The notes: generated by a model not told the origin, from the letters alone. Positions 1 to 12,734 are shown, numbered from the stretch's first letter. The stretch is 64,000 nt of DNA from Opisthorchis felineus (GCA_004794785.1 SJOL01005977.1:199435-263434); one strand, 5' to 3'. Program-made: numbers and translations.

Positions 1-1783
1 AAACAGCTCAGTCATTTCGAACAAGCAAACGGCAAACAGCCGCTGGGGAAGGCAGGCCGCGGAGGAGGAAAATGAGGCGGTAGCTACCATTGAGACTATG
101 GAAACAGAACGGAGATGTCCAGAGAGTGTGATCCATGGCTAAACGATGACGGAGCGTCAGCTATCGAGCCAAACAGAGGCGTACCGCAATGTTGTGTGCG
201 TGTGTTGAATGGGTTGCGTGGCGTATACTATGTCCTCAGGTATGACAAACTCTGTTCTTTCCTTGGTTTATGTTGGGTAGGGTGAGGTTAGACGAGGCAC
301 CACTCATTAATCAGAGCGGATAGAGTAGCCCAGGGCAGGGACTTAGCTGGGAGTAGCGCGGTATAAGTTGCTTTAAGCAAGTCAAGAGGTAGCAAAGTAT
401 AGCAAGGGGGTGGCTTCTTTTTTAAATTATTGTTTTAACTATTTATTTATTCATTTTCTGCGCCCACTAAATATACCTTCGTCAAACTCAGAGGTGGCCT
501 GGACCTCGTTCATAAAGGAGATCCCGGAAGCTGTTGCACAACGGCTTATTATTTGTCTGCTGTCCCCGTTTACATTAGCGTCCCCTTGCACAGCGGGGAC
601 ACTTTGATTGGATTTTTTTGTTTTTGCTGAGCTTAAGACTACTGCCATGTAATCGCCCGTTCCAACCAATCTAACGACCAGCCCCCTGCTAGCTATCTCG
701 GCGGCTAAGTCCCTACCTTCCCAAAATTAGGCACCTACTCTGGCACAGCTAGTACTTGGCTTCTACATTAGTCAACTAAATCCACCTCGTCCTGGGTGCG
801 TTTAGTTTGCTGTCATCCCGTTTTAGATGTTTTTTATTGAACACCGCTACTGCTCCATCCTATTCCTTTCTCATTCCCCCTTTCCCAAGCTGCAAACTTC
901 GATGTAGTTGCGCAAACGCCACATACAGCCGTTATTCATTCAATCTGGCTTGTCCGCGGTCTACACTCACATGGTCCTCCAACTGAATCGAAATTACCGA
1001 TGACTCTACATTGGCTTGACTCTACCTGTGTCTATCTTCTCGTCTAACCCAGATCAGGCTGCCACGAAAGTGAGTATCCCCTGTCCGATTGCAGCAACCT
1101 TGACGACCGTTACGGGGCTGTCCAGAAACCGAAGTATGTCAGTGCAATGATGGCATGGCACTGCCTTACCCAGTCTGATGGCAATCCCGCAACTACTTTC
1201 TTCAGAATCTCAACCGCAGCCTCTAGCCCACTCGAACCTGAAATAGAAACCACAAACAAATTTTTCACCTGGCCCCAACCGCCTCGTTCTAAACCGCTGA
1301 ACATATCGTTCGGACTTAACCAACCTAGTTTCCTGCCGCAATTTCGGTTTGCCTCTTCCACAAGTTCAAATACGTTTACGGTCTTCGATTGGCCCTATGC
1401 ATTGGCACTATCGTCGCATCAAAACTACCCTTTACACCTGACCTCCCTACAACAGTGACACTAGTGAGTCTACTCAGTTTCAATTTAAACCATATTTTTG
1501 AGACAAAACCTGTCATTTGTCTCCAGATCGAACTGTTCAACCTCCATCTCCATTTTTGCATTTGGTAGCCCTAGCCATTTACTCGACCGCCCAAGGTCAC
1601 TCATGGCCTGCAACGGTTTTCAGTTTTAGTTCAGGTCAGGTGGTTCATCTTTGAACTAGTCGTACCTCATGCCCATTGTTCTCGTTGTTTCCGGTTCCCA
1701 CAACTGTTGTGACTTTTCACTTAATAAGAATGCCTCGTTGGTTGTACCTCCCTCTCCGTTGTGTTGTTGCCTGCCGCGTTCAG
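1..1783. other. unassigned non-coding sequence
   Basis: I recognise no gene, RNA or element body here. Short open frames occur on both strands near 1,110-1,560 but overlap antisense to each other and carry no familiar motif. Because the segment ends in a LINE-like 3' tail, part of 1,000-1,783 could be an old LINE 3' UTR on the plus strand; that is inference only. Confidence 0.5.
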
Positions 1784-1870
1784 GTTGTAACGACCCAATC
1801 ATGCCTCCGTCGGAATGTTCCCCACAAGTTGGGATAAAACCTATTATTATTATTGTTTTTATTTTTATTA
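1784..1870 (+). repeat. LINE-like 3' terminus, copy 1, with ATT-rich tail
   Basis: The sequence runs from a GTTGTAACGACC start through ATCATGCCT and AGTTGGGATAA to an (ATT)n run and a T/A-rich tail. The same order of words is found again about 175 bp downstream. An end in a short simple repeat is typical of several non-LTR families, and LINE-B in this window also ends in a trinucleotide tail. The element body upstream cannot be recognised. Confidence 0.45.
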
Positions 1871-1958
1871 CATCGTATAATGCCTACTGCTTGTGACGCT
1901 GCTCCTTTTCCACGCAATCCCCTGTACCCACAACCCCTCAGCCATTTTTTATTCTGAC

Positions 1959-2029
1959 TGTAACATTATGATCATGCCTGACGGTATGCAACCTACCAGT
2001 TGGGAATAACCACTATCATTATTATTATA
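1959..2029 (+). repeat. LINE-like 3' terminus, copy 2, with ATT-rich tail
   Basis: This is a second copy of the motif order seen at 1,784-1,870: a TGTAAC start, ATCATGCCT, then AGTTGGGAATAA and a CATTATTATTATA tail. The two copies are diverged, so this is an old pair of insertions or an old local duplication. Confidence 0.45.
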
Positions 2030-5000
2030 GCCATTTTACCAAAACTCGTTGCTGTCCAGTGGACTGTTGAAAAACATGAGCCTGTCGCATGGGGCGAGTG
2101 CTTGAACATACAGAATTTTTAGCATGTGTTACCTATAGCCGCTAGGGTAATTACTTCGCGTCCCCTCAGAGTGATTGCAAGGGTTTGGCAGGAAAGCAAG
2201 CAAATGGTCGGGAGGTGCAGTGTACAATGACGAGATGGAAACGTATCTGATGAAACACGCTCCGCAGATGAGCGTCGAATGGGTCTGTGGAAGTCGGTGT
2301 CTCAAGGTAATCAGGACGACGTGAGGTATGTATCCGTCTGGTATGTTTATGAAATGGGCTGACCTCGGCGCGGTGCATTCATATCCCGAAAGCATACTGT
2401 CTTTCATAACTATGTGTGAGGCGCCGCTCCGTCAGCCGTCGGTTTGGCCAAGATGGTTTACGCGTGGGGCAGTATTTCCCGTTTGCTGTGTATTAGCGTT
2501 TTATTAAGACCTCTCGGTAAATTTTATAGAACAAGTAGTGGAGTAAACTAACTGTAGAGGCAGATAACAGTGGAACCTTTTCTCTTCGTTGCCCTGTATA
2601 TGAACCTTGGTGCTGAGTGGATGATCTATACTATTGGACGATCTTTGTTATTTGTATACGCATAGGTGAAACATATCAGAGCGACCCTCTGTACCGGTCT
2701 TATTCAAACACAGCCTAGGATAATCAGTCCCGTGCATGCTACACCTGCAAGGTGGCAGACCATCTAGAAGTCATTTCCTCGGTTCATGCTTTGGTGAAAT
2801 TCACATATATTTTTTGGCTGGGAAAAAGTCAGACCAGTAAAAGAACACAAGCAAATCAAGCCGACATAAAAAAGACAACCGCTGTTTTAAAAAGTTCAAG
2901 AAACACTGAGTGTGTATTTCCCAAGTTAGTGGGAAGACTGGGTCCAGTGGCCCAGCGACAAGATGCAAAACGAACGTACTACACCTTGACAGGCTGCAAC
3001 GTACTTCTTCTTTGTTTATTCTGGAAGTGGGTGAAAGTGGCAAGGACCAATCTATGAACATGGTATTGAACTACCTGGATAAATGTGTATGAACAATTTG
3101 GGTGTTTGGAAGACAAGGCACATTTCATTCACTGTCAGAGGGATAAGATTGGATGGTTTTCGGCTTAGCTTCGAGCGCTGAAGCGAGTCTATGAGGCGCT
3201 ACACTGAGTGACAGAATATGGCGATCTTGTTTAGTTTGTAACAGCTGCCTGATGAAAGAAAAATTGGAAAAATCGCAATAAACCCAAAGTTGATTTTAGT
3301 CCCACTCTCGAGGGAGGTTAGTAGTGTTTGAGTATCATGGATGGTTGAGGCGGCAACACACGTAAGAAAGTTATCCAAGGGATACGACAACCATCATGAT
3401 ATACGCCATCTCAAAGCGGTCCCGAAGAGATATTCCAGAAATAATGACAGTAGACTTGAAGGAAGCAGTGGTGCCCTTTAGTATGAGCAGGAAGGCGCAT
3501 TAACAGGCTAGTGGAATTATGGAATTTATACCGAGAGCAAGAATTCCAATAGAACCCCGCCCACACTGCAAACTCTTTTTGTGTAACGAACGTGACATGG
3601 ACAGATGGGATTTAGCCCTAGCCGTTGGAACTACAATAGTTTGAGGATCAATATTGTGCGGCGGAAAGCAAACGTTTTGTATTGTGGAAATAACTTTTGC
3701 TGAAGTGGCGCTGAAAGTTTTCAGTTGATAGACTAAAACGTTGCGTGAAAAGTAAAGGGGATGGTTGGCAGCACTCCATGAGTATTTGCACGCACCACTT
3801 AAAATTTTCTATCTTCGAGTATTCAAGGTGAGTTTATGGAAATATTCTAAAGCAGAATCTACGTCCACCGGTGACCACTGGGCCGCGAGTCGAAATACAC
3901 ATAGTGTGAGACCAGCTTTTTACATAGAGTTGAGCGAGCAACGAATCGTAGTAGCAGATTTCCAGCAGGTTAACGTCACCCAGTATAAGCTTATGAGGCT
4001 CACAGACGACGTAAAAGCAGGGAGTAATCAGGGAATAATGCAGATGACGCAGGATGGGTTAGCTAATGATGCAAAACCGGGGTTAGCGTCTGTTCTGTAA
4101 AGGTCTGGACGTCCTCAATAATCTCTTTTAGGGTAGTACCTCCAAAGAAGTTTGCATCACCCTCCGATTTGAAATAAACGGCAGCGCTTTCGCTCCTGAA
4201 AGTTGTCCTACCAGAGCGGTGAATATTGTGGTCAGGCGTTGAAGTTTATGTGTCAGGAGTGTTTGGCGAGAATTTTGCTTCAGCCGCACAAACCAGGTTT
4301 AGTCGTGCAAGGGCTCTGACGTCTCGGGGTTATGGATGATGAACAGCAACCAACAGGCTTTGAGCAGCGTTACAGAAAAGCCGCAGTGGGAGCCAATCTT
4401 ACCAGGTACGAGTTTGCTAATCTAGCTTAATTTAGAGTGTCACTAAAAGCCTTTGATTAGGAGGGCTGCAGTATACTCAACAGGGTTATTTTATTGTGTG
4501 CCTGGAGTCAACCTAGATGATAGCATCATTAGAAGTAAATGAGTATGCGCTAGATGCATTACGACGCCCGGCATGGAATAGGGCATGTTTTACGGGCAGA
4601 GTATGTGGGGTAAAGAAAAGCAGTCTTCTGCGTCATTAGAAAAAGGGGATACAGAAGGGGACGTCGTGTTTTAGCAAGGAGTAGAAGAGTGCCGTTGATG
4701 GGCAGCTATCAAGTACAGCGATTAAGTTGCAGATATATCGGCGTGCAAATAGGGGAAAGCCGATAGGCGGGAAAAGCCAGCCATCGATCGATGCTTGTAT
4801 GGAGCTTTACGAGGCTGATATCACGTGTGATTGACGCGCTTGTAATGCAATTATAAGGAGGTTTGAAGAAAGTTGGATAAGCCAACGATGTTCAAAAAAT
4901 AGGTTCTCGAGAAGTTATTAGACAAGGCGCTACGTAGCGGACTCTCTCAACATGGCTTGCACCTGAGAGCGAATTATTGCGGAGGTGGAACATCGATGAA

Positions 5001-6602
5001 TATTTGGTCGGATGGTCGCTGGCGGGAACGAGTGCTGCCAAAATCCAGCGCAGCTAGCTATCTAGGCCCGAAAAGTGCCGGCTTTATTGAACCAACAGAT
5101 GATCCTGTTGGATTGACTGAGACCCCGCTAGCGCTCACAGATGAGAACTCTAGGTTATCTTGCGTGGGGGTGATGAGGGGCTCCGTGTGTTGAGCGGCCG
5201 GGAAGTTAGGGGCAGTGAATTGTTTGGCATGGGTTTAGTGCCAGCAACAATACCCGAGCATAGAGGGTGAGGATATCACAGAGGCTTTGGCTTTGGCACT
5301 GGCGTTTAAGGCCACAACAGCTTGTAAGGCGAGGTTTGCGAGGAACGCGTTGGTCGACTGTGTGAGGCGGATCGCCCGTGATTCATTTTTACGAGTGAGT
5401 CAGTGGTGCTTTCGCCATTAGGGTCGATTGAAGGACTGGTCACATGTGGCATCTAGGCATCTAGTGGGCCACCAGGATTAGTCGGCCGTTGGTTGCCTTG
5501 CTGTTGGACAGGATGTTCTTATCTAGCAATACGTGAGACATAGAGCCTACAGACAAGCTTGGGTGGCGTAAGAGAAAGGTATGCAGCCAGGGCGTAATGT
5601 GTGCGGGGATATCGCGGCAGCCTCAGCGTTGTATTAGGTGGTAGAGAGCCAAACAGCGTTTGATTGTTTTTGAGAGACCGTGTTTTCGGGCCGAGTCGGT
5701 AGCTTGCAGTTGGAGCTTGGGTCGCCTGGATTAGTGTTACGAGATGAATCACAGGCGATCAGGCTTGCATGGACGCAAGGAAATTCCTGGGGGTGCCACG
5801 CTAAGGGATTCGGCCTGCGTCATTTGTAGGGGCAGGATAATTGCATGTTGAAACTTGGACTAGCTGATATCTGAGGTCAGAGAAATGTTTTTTAGCTTCC
5901 TTTATAGTCGAGGATGCCGAGTTCCGTTTGTTATCGCTTAGGATTTTTGGGTAAATAAGAAGAAAGCCTGAAATTCTATCAGGAATATGGCCTCATATGT
6001 CTCGTTCGAGCGGGCAGGCAGGCAGAATTGATCAGGGACGAGAGTTGGGTTTCAAATCTCCGGGGATGATCGTTTGGATAGAGAAGGTCTAGAACATGTT
6101 GGAAGATTCGCGGGCTCCTAGAAAAGACATTTTACATAAACTTAGTGCCCCTTAAAGGTGCTACAGCTTGACAGAAGTAATTTTCATGGGCCACGGTTGT
6201 GTAATTTTTGGGAGACCAGTTTTGTGGCTATCGATATTGATTTCGTAAGCGATTGTGAAAAATATTTGCGAAGAACCTCCCTTAAAAGACAATAAAATTC
6301 CTTGACCAAACGGCCAGGGTTGCGCCGGTACGTGGGTAAAAATAGTTTCGTGTCCAAGTTGGACGGTTAAAAAGAAGATATGACATACTAGGTGCTTGCG
6401 GTTTAACCCCTAGTAAGGTTTCACCACGCCTAAACCGGGGGTCTCCTAGAACAGCCAGGACATAGGTGGAATAGGATAAATAGGGGGTTGCAGGGATAAC
6501 TGGAGAGGTAGCTGCGGCGGATGTTGTGAACTACCCGCACGACCTCAGAAGAAGTGTGAGAGCACATCTTAGGCAGAGAATGATTGACAGAGATACAGAC
6601 GG
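2030..6602. other. unassigned non-coding sequence
   Basis: No open frame here carries a motif I know. The longest frames, 3,765-4,100 (111 residues) and 2,752-3,057 (101 residues), have no recognisable domain. No repeat with another part of the window was found by eye. Confidence 0.5.
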
Positions 6603-7130
6603 CTAAATCATTGTGGGTTTATACTCAAAAGATTGGGACAGTACCTGTCTCAGCTGGCTGTGTAAATGCTTAAAGGAGCCGAAGGAATCATGTACAAAAT
6701 TTTGTCTCTGTTCACTCGGAGCCATCAGGCTTGCCAGAGATGGACAGATATCTGCGGTGTCCAGTAAGATGACTGGGTGACAACACCCAATGTTGAGATG
6801 ACCTGCAAACAGCAGCGAATAACCTTCGGATATATGCAGGAGCAGTGGGGGATCAGCTAGTGCTAGGAAAAGCAAAAGATCGTGAACAGACACTTGCAAA
6901 CCCCGTTGGGGCATTCGTAGGATCCAAAGGTGGCTCACGACCCGAGTTTGCAATTCCCGGCCTAGTGTAAGAGCTATCAAGGAGAGGAGGGGACGGTGGC
7001 GCCGTGCTTCTATCAACTCCGAGCGAGGTAACTGCGTAGAGCCTATAAAAGGCCTTCGAAAAATCAAATAATATACAACAAAACCAACCTTGGTTTCGGC
7101 TGTGTGAGAGTGAAGTGCTGTAGTCTTAAG
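6603..7130 (-). pseudogene. CR1/Jockey-like LINE reverse transcriptase fragment
   Basis: Read on the minus strand, 7,048-7,065 encodes DFSKAF, which is the RT motif A of CR1/Jockey-type LINEs (the catalytic aspartate region), preceded by a hydrophobic WFCCILF stretch as expected. About 230 bases further on, in another frame, LLFAGHLNIG at about 6,789-6,818 sits where the family has LLFADDLKIW, so the second catalytic pair appears to be lost (DD to GH). Between them a ...PQ..LQVS...LLFLALADPPLLLH pattern resembles the GVPQGSVLGPLLF block. At least one frameshift separates the parts. The 154-residue open frame at 6,603-7,067 covers the second half. It is dead and 5'/3' truncated, perhaps of the same family as the element at 10.4-13.0 kb. 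Confidence 0.62.
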
Positions 7131-9944
7131 TTGGGTAAACAGTAGCTGAGCGGAGCAAAGCCATATTGTGTGTAGCTCAGGGGATTATCGAAAGGGGGAA
7201 CGTCGGAACAAAACTTTGGACTTTTTCATTGAACCCGCACAATACACTAGTAATACTTATGAACCAGTTGTTGAGCGGGTCTCAGCGATGCTTCCGGCTG
7301 TGAAGGAAGTGGATGAAAACCCGTTTCCAAGGTTTGTACAAAATACCGAATATGAAAAGGATTTTGCAGAGAACGGTGGTTACAACGGCGCGTTAAGCAA
7401 GAAACGTGAGGTAGATGCCGTGTAACCAGGTAGGACTGGTGGCAAACTGACTAAGGGGCCTCAAAGATTTAGCGTGAAAAGGTCATGGAATATTAGGACC
7501 GCGTGTATTCACCGTGGCATATGTTCCATCGAGCTTCTGGGCTGCTTCACAGTCGAAGATGGCAGCCTGACCGACCAAGCAGTAACAATGGCGGGTTTGG
7601 TCATCCCTCAAGTTTGAGTGTGGCGGAAGTAAGCTATGTGCTGTGGGAATTTTGGCCTTGTTTTGCCTCTTTTAGGATCTGATGGCCAGTGCCGATTTTC
7701 GGCGAAGTGGTGGGTGGTAGACACAGCCGAACCAATACAGTGCCTGTGAGCATGTAGACCACGGTTCATGCTTCACGTTCACGAAACCCCGAAATCAGTA
7801 GGCAATTTTGAGCCACTTCTTGATTTATGTTGTAGGTTAAAGAAAGAGTTAGGCGCGGGCATTCGTTCAGTTTTATCCACGGCATGATTTGCTTTTAGGT
7901 ACCATCCAAGATGTAGAGCCAACAAGCGGAAGCTGATTTCGTGAAGGTTTTCCCATGGCAAATGAGGTCGCATCAGAGTGACGTGCTCACAGCGTGAGAA
8001 GATGCCAGGGCTGTGATGTCTTCTATTACGGGGTGTGTATCTGAGACGAGGGCCATAAGTTACAGACGATATCAGCTGCTGAACCAGTTGGGTTGATAGG
8101 ACGCTGGTGCCATCGGTCGAGATTTGTAGGAGGGGGATAGTCAGTGCCCCGCTGCTAGTTGATGATGCGTTATGACACGTGATGTTTAAACGGTGCTAGA
8201 TGTGGAACGAGTGACGGCTTATCATAAGTTTGCAAAATAATACGCAGCCTTTGATGGTAAGTGCAAGGGAGCGGTAGAACGTTCCGATGAGTACTGAATT
8301 GTGTCTGCGTGAACTTAAATTATGCTATAGTGTGCCGATAAATAACGGGGAGAGGTGAGCAATACGACCTTGGTGAAGACCTTCGGGTAAGTTGCATTAA
8401 CTCCCTGTAAGTTCATGGGGTAGTATAAGTGCTCGATGTGGCTCAGAGACCTAACTTTCAAATCCATCAAACACGAGTATGCCAAGGTACAGTAATTACT
8501 GACAGACAGGTCAACTGCTGGACAAATTCATGCAGCTAAGATGAGTGATTGCACAGGTTGGAGCAGTTGGTGTAGACGCAACCAGCACAGCCCTCATTTA
8601 GTTTTGTTTGACTGATATAAGCTGGAAGGGCCCCGTGTGGTATGGGTGGTGCATGTGCGGGTAGCTGGTGATGGAAATTGTGAGGTAGGCCCAAAACTAG
8701 AGAGCGCGCCATGAAAAACATGAGTGGTGGAGATAAGTAATTTTATGGAGAACAGGACGAAAAACCTTGTGCAACGTGGGTAAACGAGATTTCAGGTGGT
8801 GGGTTCGTCCGCTTCTCGGACCGTCAGTTTACTTTCCTCGTCTGCTTCTGTCACCAAAAAGCCGAACGGGTTGACTGTGAGACTGTTGATGGTATTTTTC
8901 ATCTTCCTAAGCAGGATTCTTGAATGATAGAGTTCTTGAACGCAGATGGTCTCCTGCATCAAGACCGGTACCTTTGTGATAATTCGGTTTGGGTCGGTCG
9001 TGGGGCTTATCCATTTGGTGAGTGTCCAGTTGAACAAATCACAGTTGTCGCTGAAGTTGGCATCAGCTGTTAAAGTTTTGGACTGAGAGTGGTGGCCACG
9101 AGGTCGATGGAGTGATTGTTGCTTTACACGGTGGAGCCCCAGACTTTGGCGCCAAACGTTGGTAGGTCCAGGTATATACAGACTCAACCTTAAAATGACC
9201 TAAGAATGTAGTGAACTTAGAAAGCAAGGCTTCTTGGGCAGCTGGGACGAACATGGTGAGTGGTGGATTGGTGATGGGTTGCACCAAATGAAGTCATACA
9301 AATGCCATTGTGGAAAGAAATTGATTGTGGCCCGGGTGAGATTTTGCACCAAGGAAAAACCATATACGAGTAATTTCTTGGAACTACACTGCACATCAGC
9401 ACGCACGGAAGCGACCCTTTATAAAAAATTGCCCTGCCATCCAAATAATTTGAGAAGCTGGATATGCTGCACACGGGGTTTCAGTGTTTTCAAAATCGGA
9501 TTCCCTCTTAGCTCGTGCAATTTTTAACGAATTCTTCCTCTGTTCTGTCTACTTATTGAGTTAACCCTTGTAGTTTGGTTGAATTTTTTCAGACTGCACA
9601 CAACTCCTGCGCCGCAATCACCTATTCACAGTTGTAATCCAGGGTTTGACAGTTTGCTCCCTGTCAAAACTCTTGGTGAAGCACAATGGAGGTGGAAGAA
9701 GTGGACGTCAACTGAATGTAGGACGTGCAATGCCATGTCACGCTTGCCAGGCCGGGTGGCCTTTAAATGTACGAGTTTCCAGGATGAACAGATAAACCGG
9801 TTATTTGACTCTCCAGAGCCCTTTGTCTGAGAAAACGGCTTCTACACTAGGAGTGCTATCCTTTTCACAAATAGAAAAACGCCCGACGATAATATAATCA
9901 AATGCTCTTTTCTAAGTCTGTAAGACCGGTGCAAATGCTCCATT
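7131..9944. other. unassigned non-coding sequence
   Basis: No recognisable gene. A 131-residue minus frame (8,792-9,187) and a 97-residue plus frame (9,234-9,527) have no familiar domain, and no splice context could be argued. Nothing repeated elsewhere in the window was noticed. Confidence 0.45.
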
Positions 9945-10019
9945 TCAATTGGGACAGACGAAGAAAACCTGATACTTCTTTCTGATGCTCAGAAGGGTGC
10001 AAAAAGAGAAAATATAGCG

Positions 10020-10130
10020 GCCTGAGCAAAAATTACAAAGAAAATTCCAAATGAACTTGTACCTAGCGCCATGTGTCCCGGGTCCGTTGCCTGCGAGGAA
10101 GGTGATCCAGTTCTCTGACGCTGCAATGAA
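10020..10130. repeat. dispersed repeat segment shared with 23.4-23.6 kb
   Basis: The plus strand contains CCTGAGCAAAAA...CTTGTACCTAGCGCCATGTGTCCCGG, which aligns with CCTGAGACAGA...TTTGTTCGAAGCACCATGCGTCCCGG at about 23,477-23,527. Reading either strand gives similar peptides (for instance APCVPG on plus and GTHGA on minus), so homology is clear but the coding strand is not. It lies just upstream of the LINE-C ORF1-like frame and may be part of that element's 5' region. Confidence 0.4.
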
Positions 10131-10440
10131 GACCGACACAGCGCCCCTAATGGACAGGCGCAAAATGGAGTCCAGAGTGATAGTCTGGGGTTCGGAACAA
10201 CCAGGCCGAAAACCGCCAAACGCGCTCCTCATTAGAGCTCCCACAAAGTCTGAATACGAATCACTTCCCGCAGAATGGTTGCGCGGAAAGTGAATTAGGT
10301 TAACTTTTAGGCTGCTAGTCACACTACCCTCTCCAACAGCCGTACAGCCGTACTTCTCGAATATCAAGCGTATATCTGGAGATCGCCCTCTGGGATCGTG
10401 AACACCTTTGAATAGCGGTTATAGAGAGAAGGCGCAAAAC

Positions 10441-11283
10441 ATGCCTAACTTTGGTGACATATCAGTCGATTCCAAACTTAGGGCCAACCAGACAGTAGTT
10501 GTAGAATCTCGTACTGTCGACAGCACGCTGGTTTAACTGACCGCCACTCCAGAGTGCAGCTCCTACTCAACCGCGGCAGATCTGTCGACCACCAACGAGA
10601 GTGATGCTCGAAGCAAGGGTAGCTTCGCGAGAACAGAGCATTCAACATATATGGAATTATCGTCGTTTATTTCCTTAGCGGACGATAAAGACACAGCAGT
10701 GAACCTCACACCCAAGTCTGAAGCCCCAACATGGATTGGGTTCGCTGTGCGGAAAGAATGGGCGGCGTTCACTGAGAAATCAGCCACACGCATTGACCTT
10801 GACGTCGAAGACAGACGCGAGAGCCCCACAATCGCTGTCCAGCTAACCGAGGCGAAGCTAGTGTTGACTCTCTCGCACCATGGGACAGCTGTAGTAAATA
10901 AAATCGCTAAAGATTCTTCTAAAAATGCGAAACTACCAGCCGACAACACCACTCCTTCACAGGTGGCTAGTCTAAGTGTAGGTCCAGTCGCCACATTTGA
11001 CCCCGAGGACCACAAATTCGACGATGCCGTACCTAAAAATTCTATGTACATCAAGTTGAACATGCTGATCACGGACGATCTGAGAGTCTACGCAAAGACG
11101 AATGGAAAGCGGCCGCGGTCGAATAAACCACACAAACCTCGCTCAAACGGAGGACTGTTTGCTGAATTCAAGCTGTGGTCCTCTTCGAAAACGAGTTTTT
11201 TAGGAGTGCCACCAAAAAAGTACATCTTGGTGGTCACATCCAATGTAAAAGCGACCAAACTGGGTCTCAAGGTGGCACCTTAA
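10441..11283 (+). pseudogene. ORF1-like frame of LINE-C, one in-frame stop
   Basis: A frame opens at ATG 10,441 (MPNFGDISVDSK) and stays open to the stop at 11,281-11,283 except for one TAA at 10,534-10,536; after the stop it continues for about 248 codons, with an internal ATG at 10,651. The C-terminal third is basic (NGKRPRSNKPHKPRSN), fitting a nucleic-acid-binding ORF1, but I see no zinc knuckle or RRM. Its position 300 bases ahead of the endonuclease supports an ORF1 role. A 169-residue antisense frame (10,563-11,072) is judged a shadow. Function is inferred from position only. Confidence 0.45.
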
Positions 11284-11583
11284 CGGCCAAACCGCCGCCG
11301 GAAACCCAAACAGCCAAGCAAATTATAGTCACTACAAATCTTTGAATAGCAGCGAATCAAGACGTCTAAAATATGGCGTTGCACGATGTACAAGAAGCAA
11401 CCATCGAAAGTTTCGGCCACAACTGGAAAAGATGCTTCCCCCATAAACCAAAGTATTGGCGCTAACGGGACTCCGAGGGGCAAAACTCCCCTGCAAACGA
11501 AGCACCAATTCAAGAAGCAGAAATGTAGAGCGCAGAGGCCTTCTTGAAGCCCTGAACTAAAACCCGGCCTAGAACAATCAAGT

Positions 11584-12250
11584 ATGTTAACCCCTCTGCT
11601 CGCCGTTCTTGGATGCAGCAGAAAGAATGTTCCCGTGCCTGTCCACAAACTGCCTCGGCCTTACAACAAGCCTCCCTGTGTCCAGCACCCGACTTGTCCT
11701 GAACAACCGTCCATAATCGCACTTCCAGGTAACTGGCTCACACCAGACATCTTTAAGGCGGAGATCTCAGTAGACGGCTACACCATTTTCCGGGATGACT
11801 AAAAGCGCGGGAGATCACGTGATGTTGCTCCATACTTAAATGCGGCCACGTTTACCCAGCTCGCCCTCTCCGACGCCACACCTGCACCATCTTGTGATGC
11901 ACTGTGGATTCACATTCCAATAGTTGGTGCCAATTCTTCTCCTCTTGGCGTCGTCAGCCGTCGCTCCTCAATTTCACTGGAAGACCACCCGTTACTTACA
12001 CAAACACCTGAGTAACCCCCCTCCAGCTACCACTCCACACACCTTTATTGGCAGGTGATTCTAACGCTATCAAGGCCTCCTGGATACAGTTCCAGTCCAT
12101 CACCTGTAGTGGACATTTTGCATCGGCGCTGTCCCAAGTCATCCAACTGAGCGCTCGGACTCCGCATGTGGTCACACCCACCAGATAAGGCAGAGGCCAA
12201 CACTTATCCCTACTGGATCTGGTTATCAACAGACAAAGATACTTTGTCAA
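11584..12250 (+). pseudogene. LINE-C AP-endonuclease domain, degenerate
   Basis: The region around 11,724-11,800 encodes NWLTPDI...DGYTIFRDD, matching the ETWLTPDI..DGYTIFR block that begins LINE endonucleases. The catalytic glutamate of the ETWL motif is replaced (PGNWL). Downstream, PAPSCDALWIHIP and GVVSRR correspond to the central strand region, and HLSLLDLVI...YFVNQV near 12,195-12,255 corresponds to the conserved SLLDLVI block. The frames are broken between these. The enzyme would have nicked target DNA to start target-primed reverse transcription; this copy cannot. Confidence 0.65.
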
Positions 12251-12256
12251 TCAAGT

Positions 12257-12380
12257 GTCAATCAAGTGTTAATTAAGTCTTTTTTGTGAGCCAACATTTG
12301 ACTTCATCTGCCACTAGTGTCAATCAAGTGTTAATTAAGTCATTTTTGTGAGCCAACATTTGACTTCATCTGCCACTAGT
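12257..12380 (+). repeat. 62-bp tandem duplication (two copies)
   Basis: Copy 1 is 12,257-12,318 and copy 2 is 12,319-12,380. They differ by a single base in the T-run (CTTTTTT versus CATTTTT). An extra partial unit of 11 bp (GTCAATCAAGT) lies immediately before, at 12,246-12,256. The duplication falls at the end of the LINE-C endonuclease region and is far younger than the decay around it. Confidence 0.9.
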
Positions 12381-12396
12381 CCACAAATCTGAAACC

Positions 12397-12711
12397 TCAG
12401 ACGTGGATTCGAAACTTCTGCCGTGCCGAATGCGTATCTTCCATGACAAGTTTGCACTTGAACCAGCTTCAGTAGAGGAAGGATACAGGACCATTGGCCA
12501 CAAAATTCACGAAGCTGATGCGCTGGTCGTCCCGAAGAAATCAGCATGCGGCCAAAAAAGGATTTGGCGTCTCCTGAAAGTGAGGTTCCGTCTATTGTTT
12601 AATAAAATGACTGCAGGAGACGCAGAAGAGGAGCTGGTATTTCGCAAGATGCAGAATCGCGGTAAATCAAAAATACGCCAAAGGAATATACGAAAAAGGC
12701 CACAGTATTAG
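12397..12711 (+). pseudogene. LINE-C EN-RT linker
   Basis: The open frame at 12,403-12,711 includes MRIFHDKF, EADALVVPKK and a basic stretch ending near QRNIRKRPQ. This resembles the linker between endonuclease and RT in CR1-like elements (short helical, K/R-rich, with VPKK). It directly precedes the RT start in the correct order and orientation. It has no enzymatic role of its own that I can name. Confidence 0.5.
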
Positions 12712-12734
12712 ACCTTGTCCGGAAAGCAAAGAGC

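Noticed and set aside
451..669. Minus frame with QGDANVNGDS, resembling a LINE endonuclease GDFN motif
   Set aside because: The surrounding residues do not follow the endonuclease pattern and no other block is found nearby.
10563..11072. 169-residue minus-strand open frame
   Set aside because: It is antisense to the ORF1-like frame, which continues upstream and lies in order with the LINE-C endonuclease on the plus strand.
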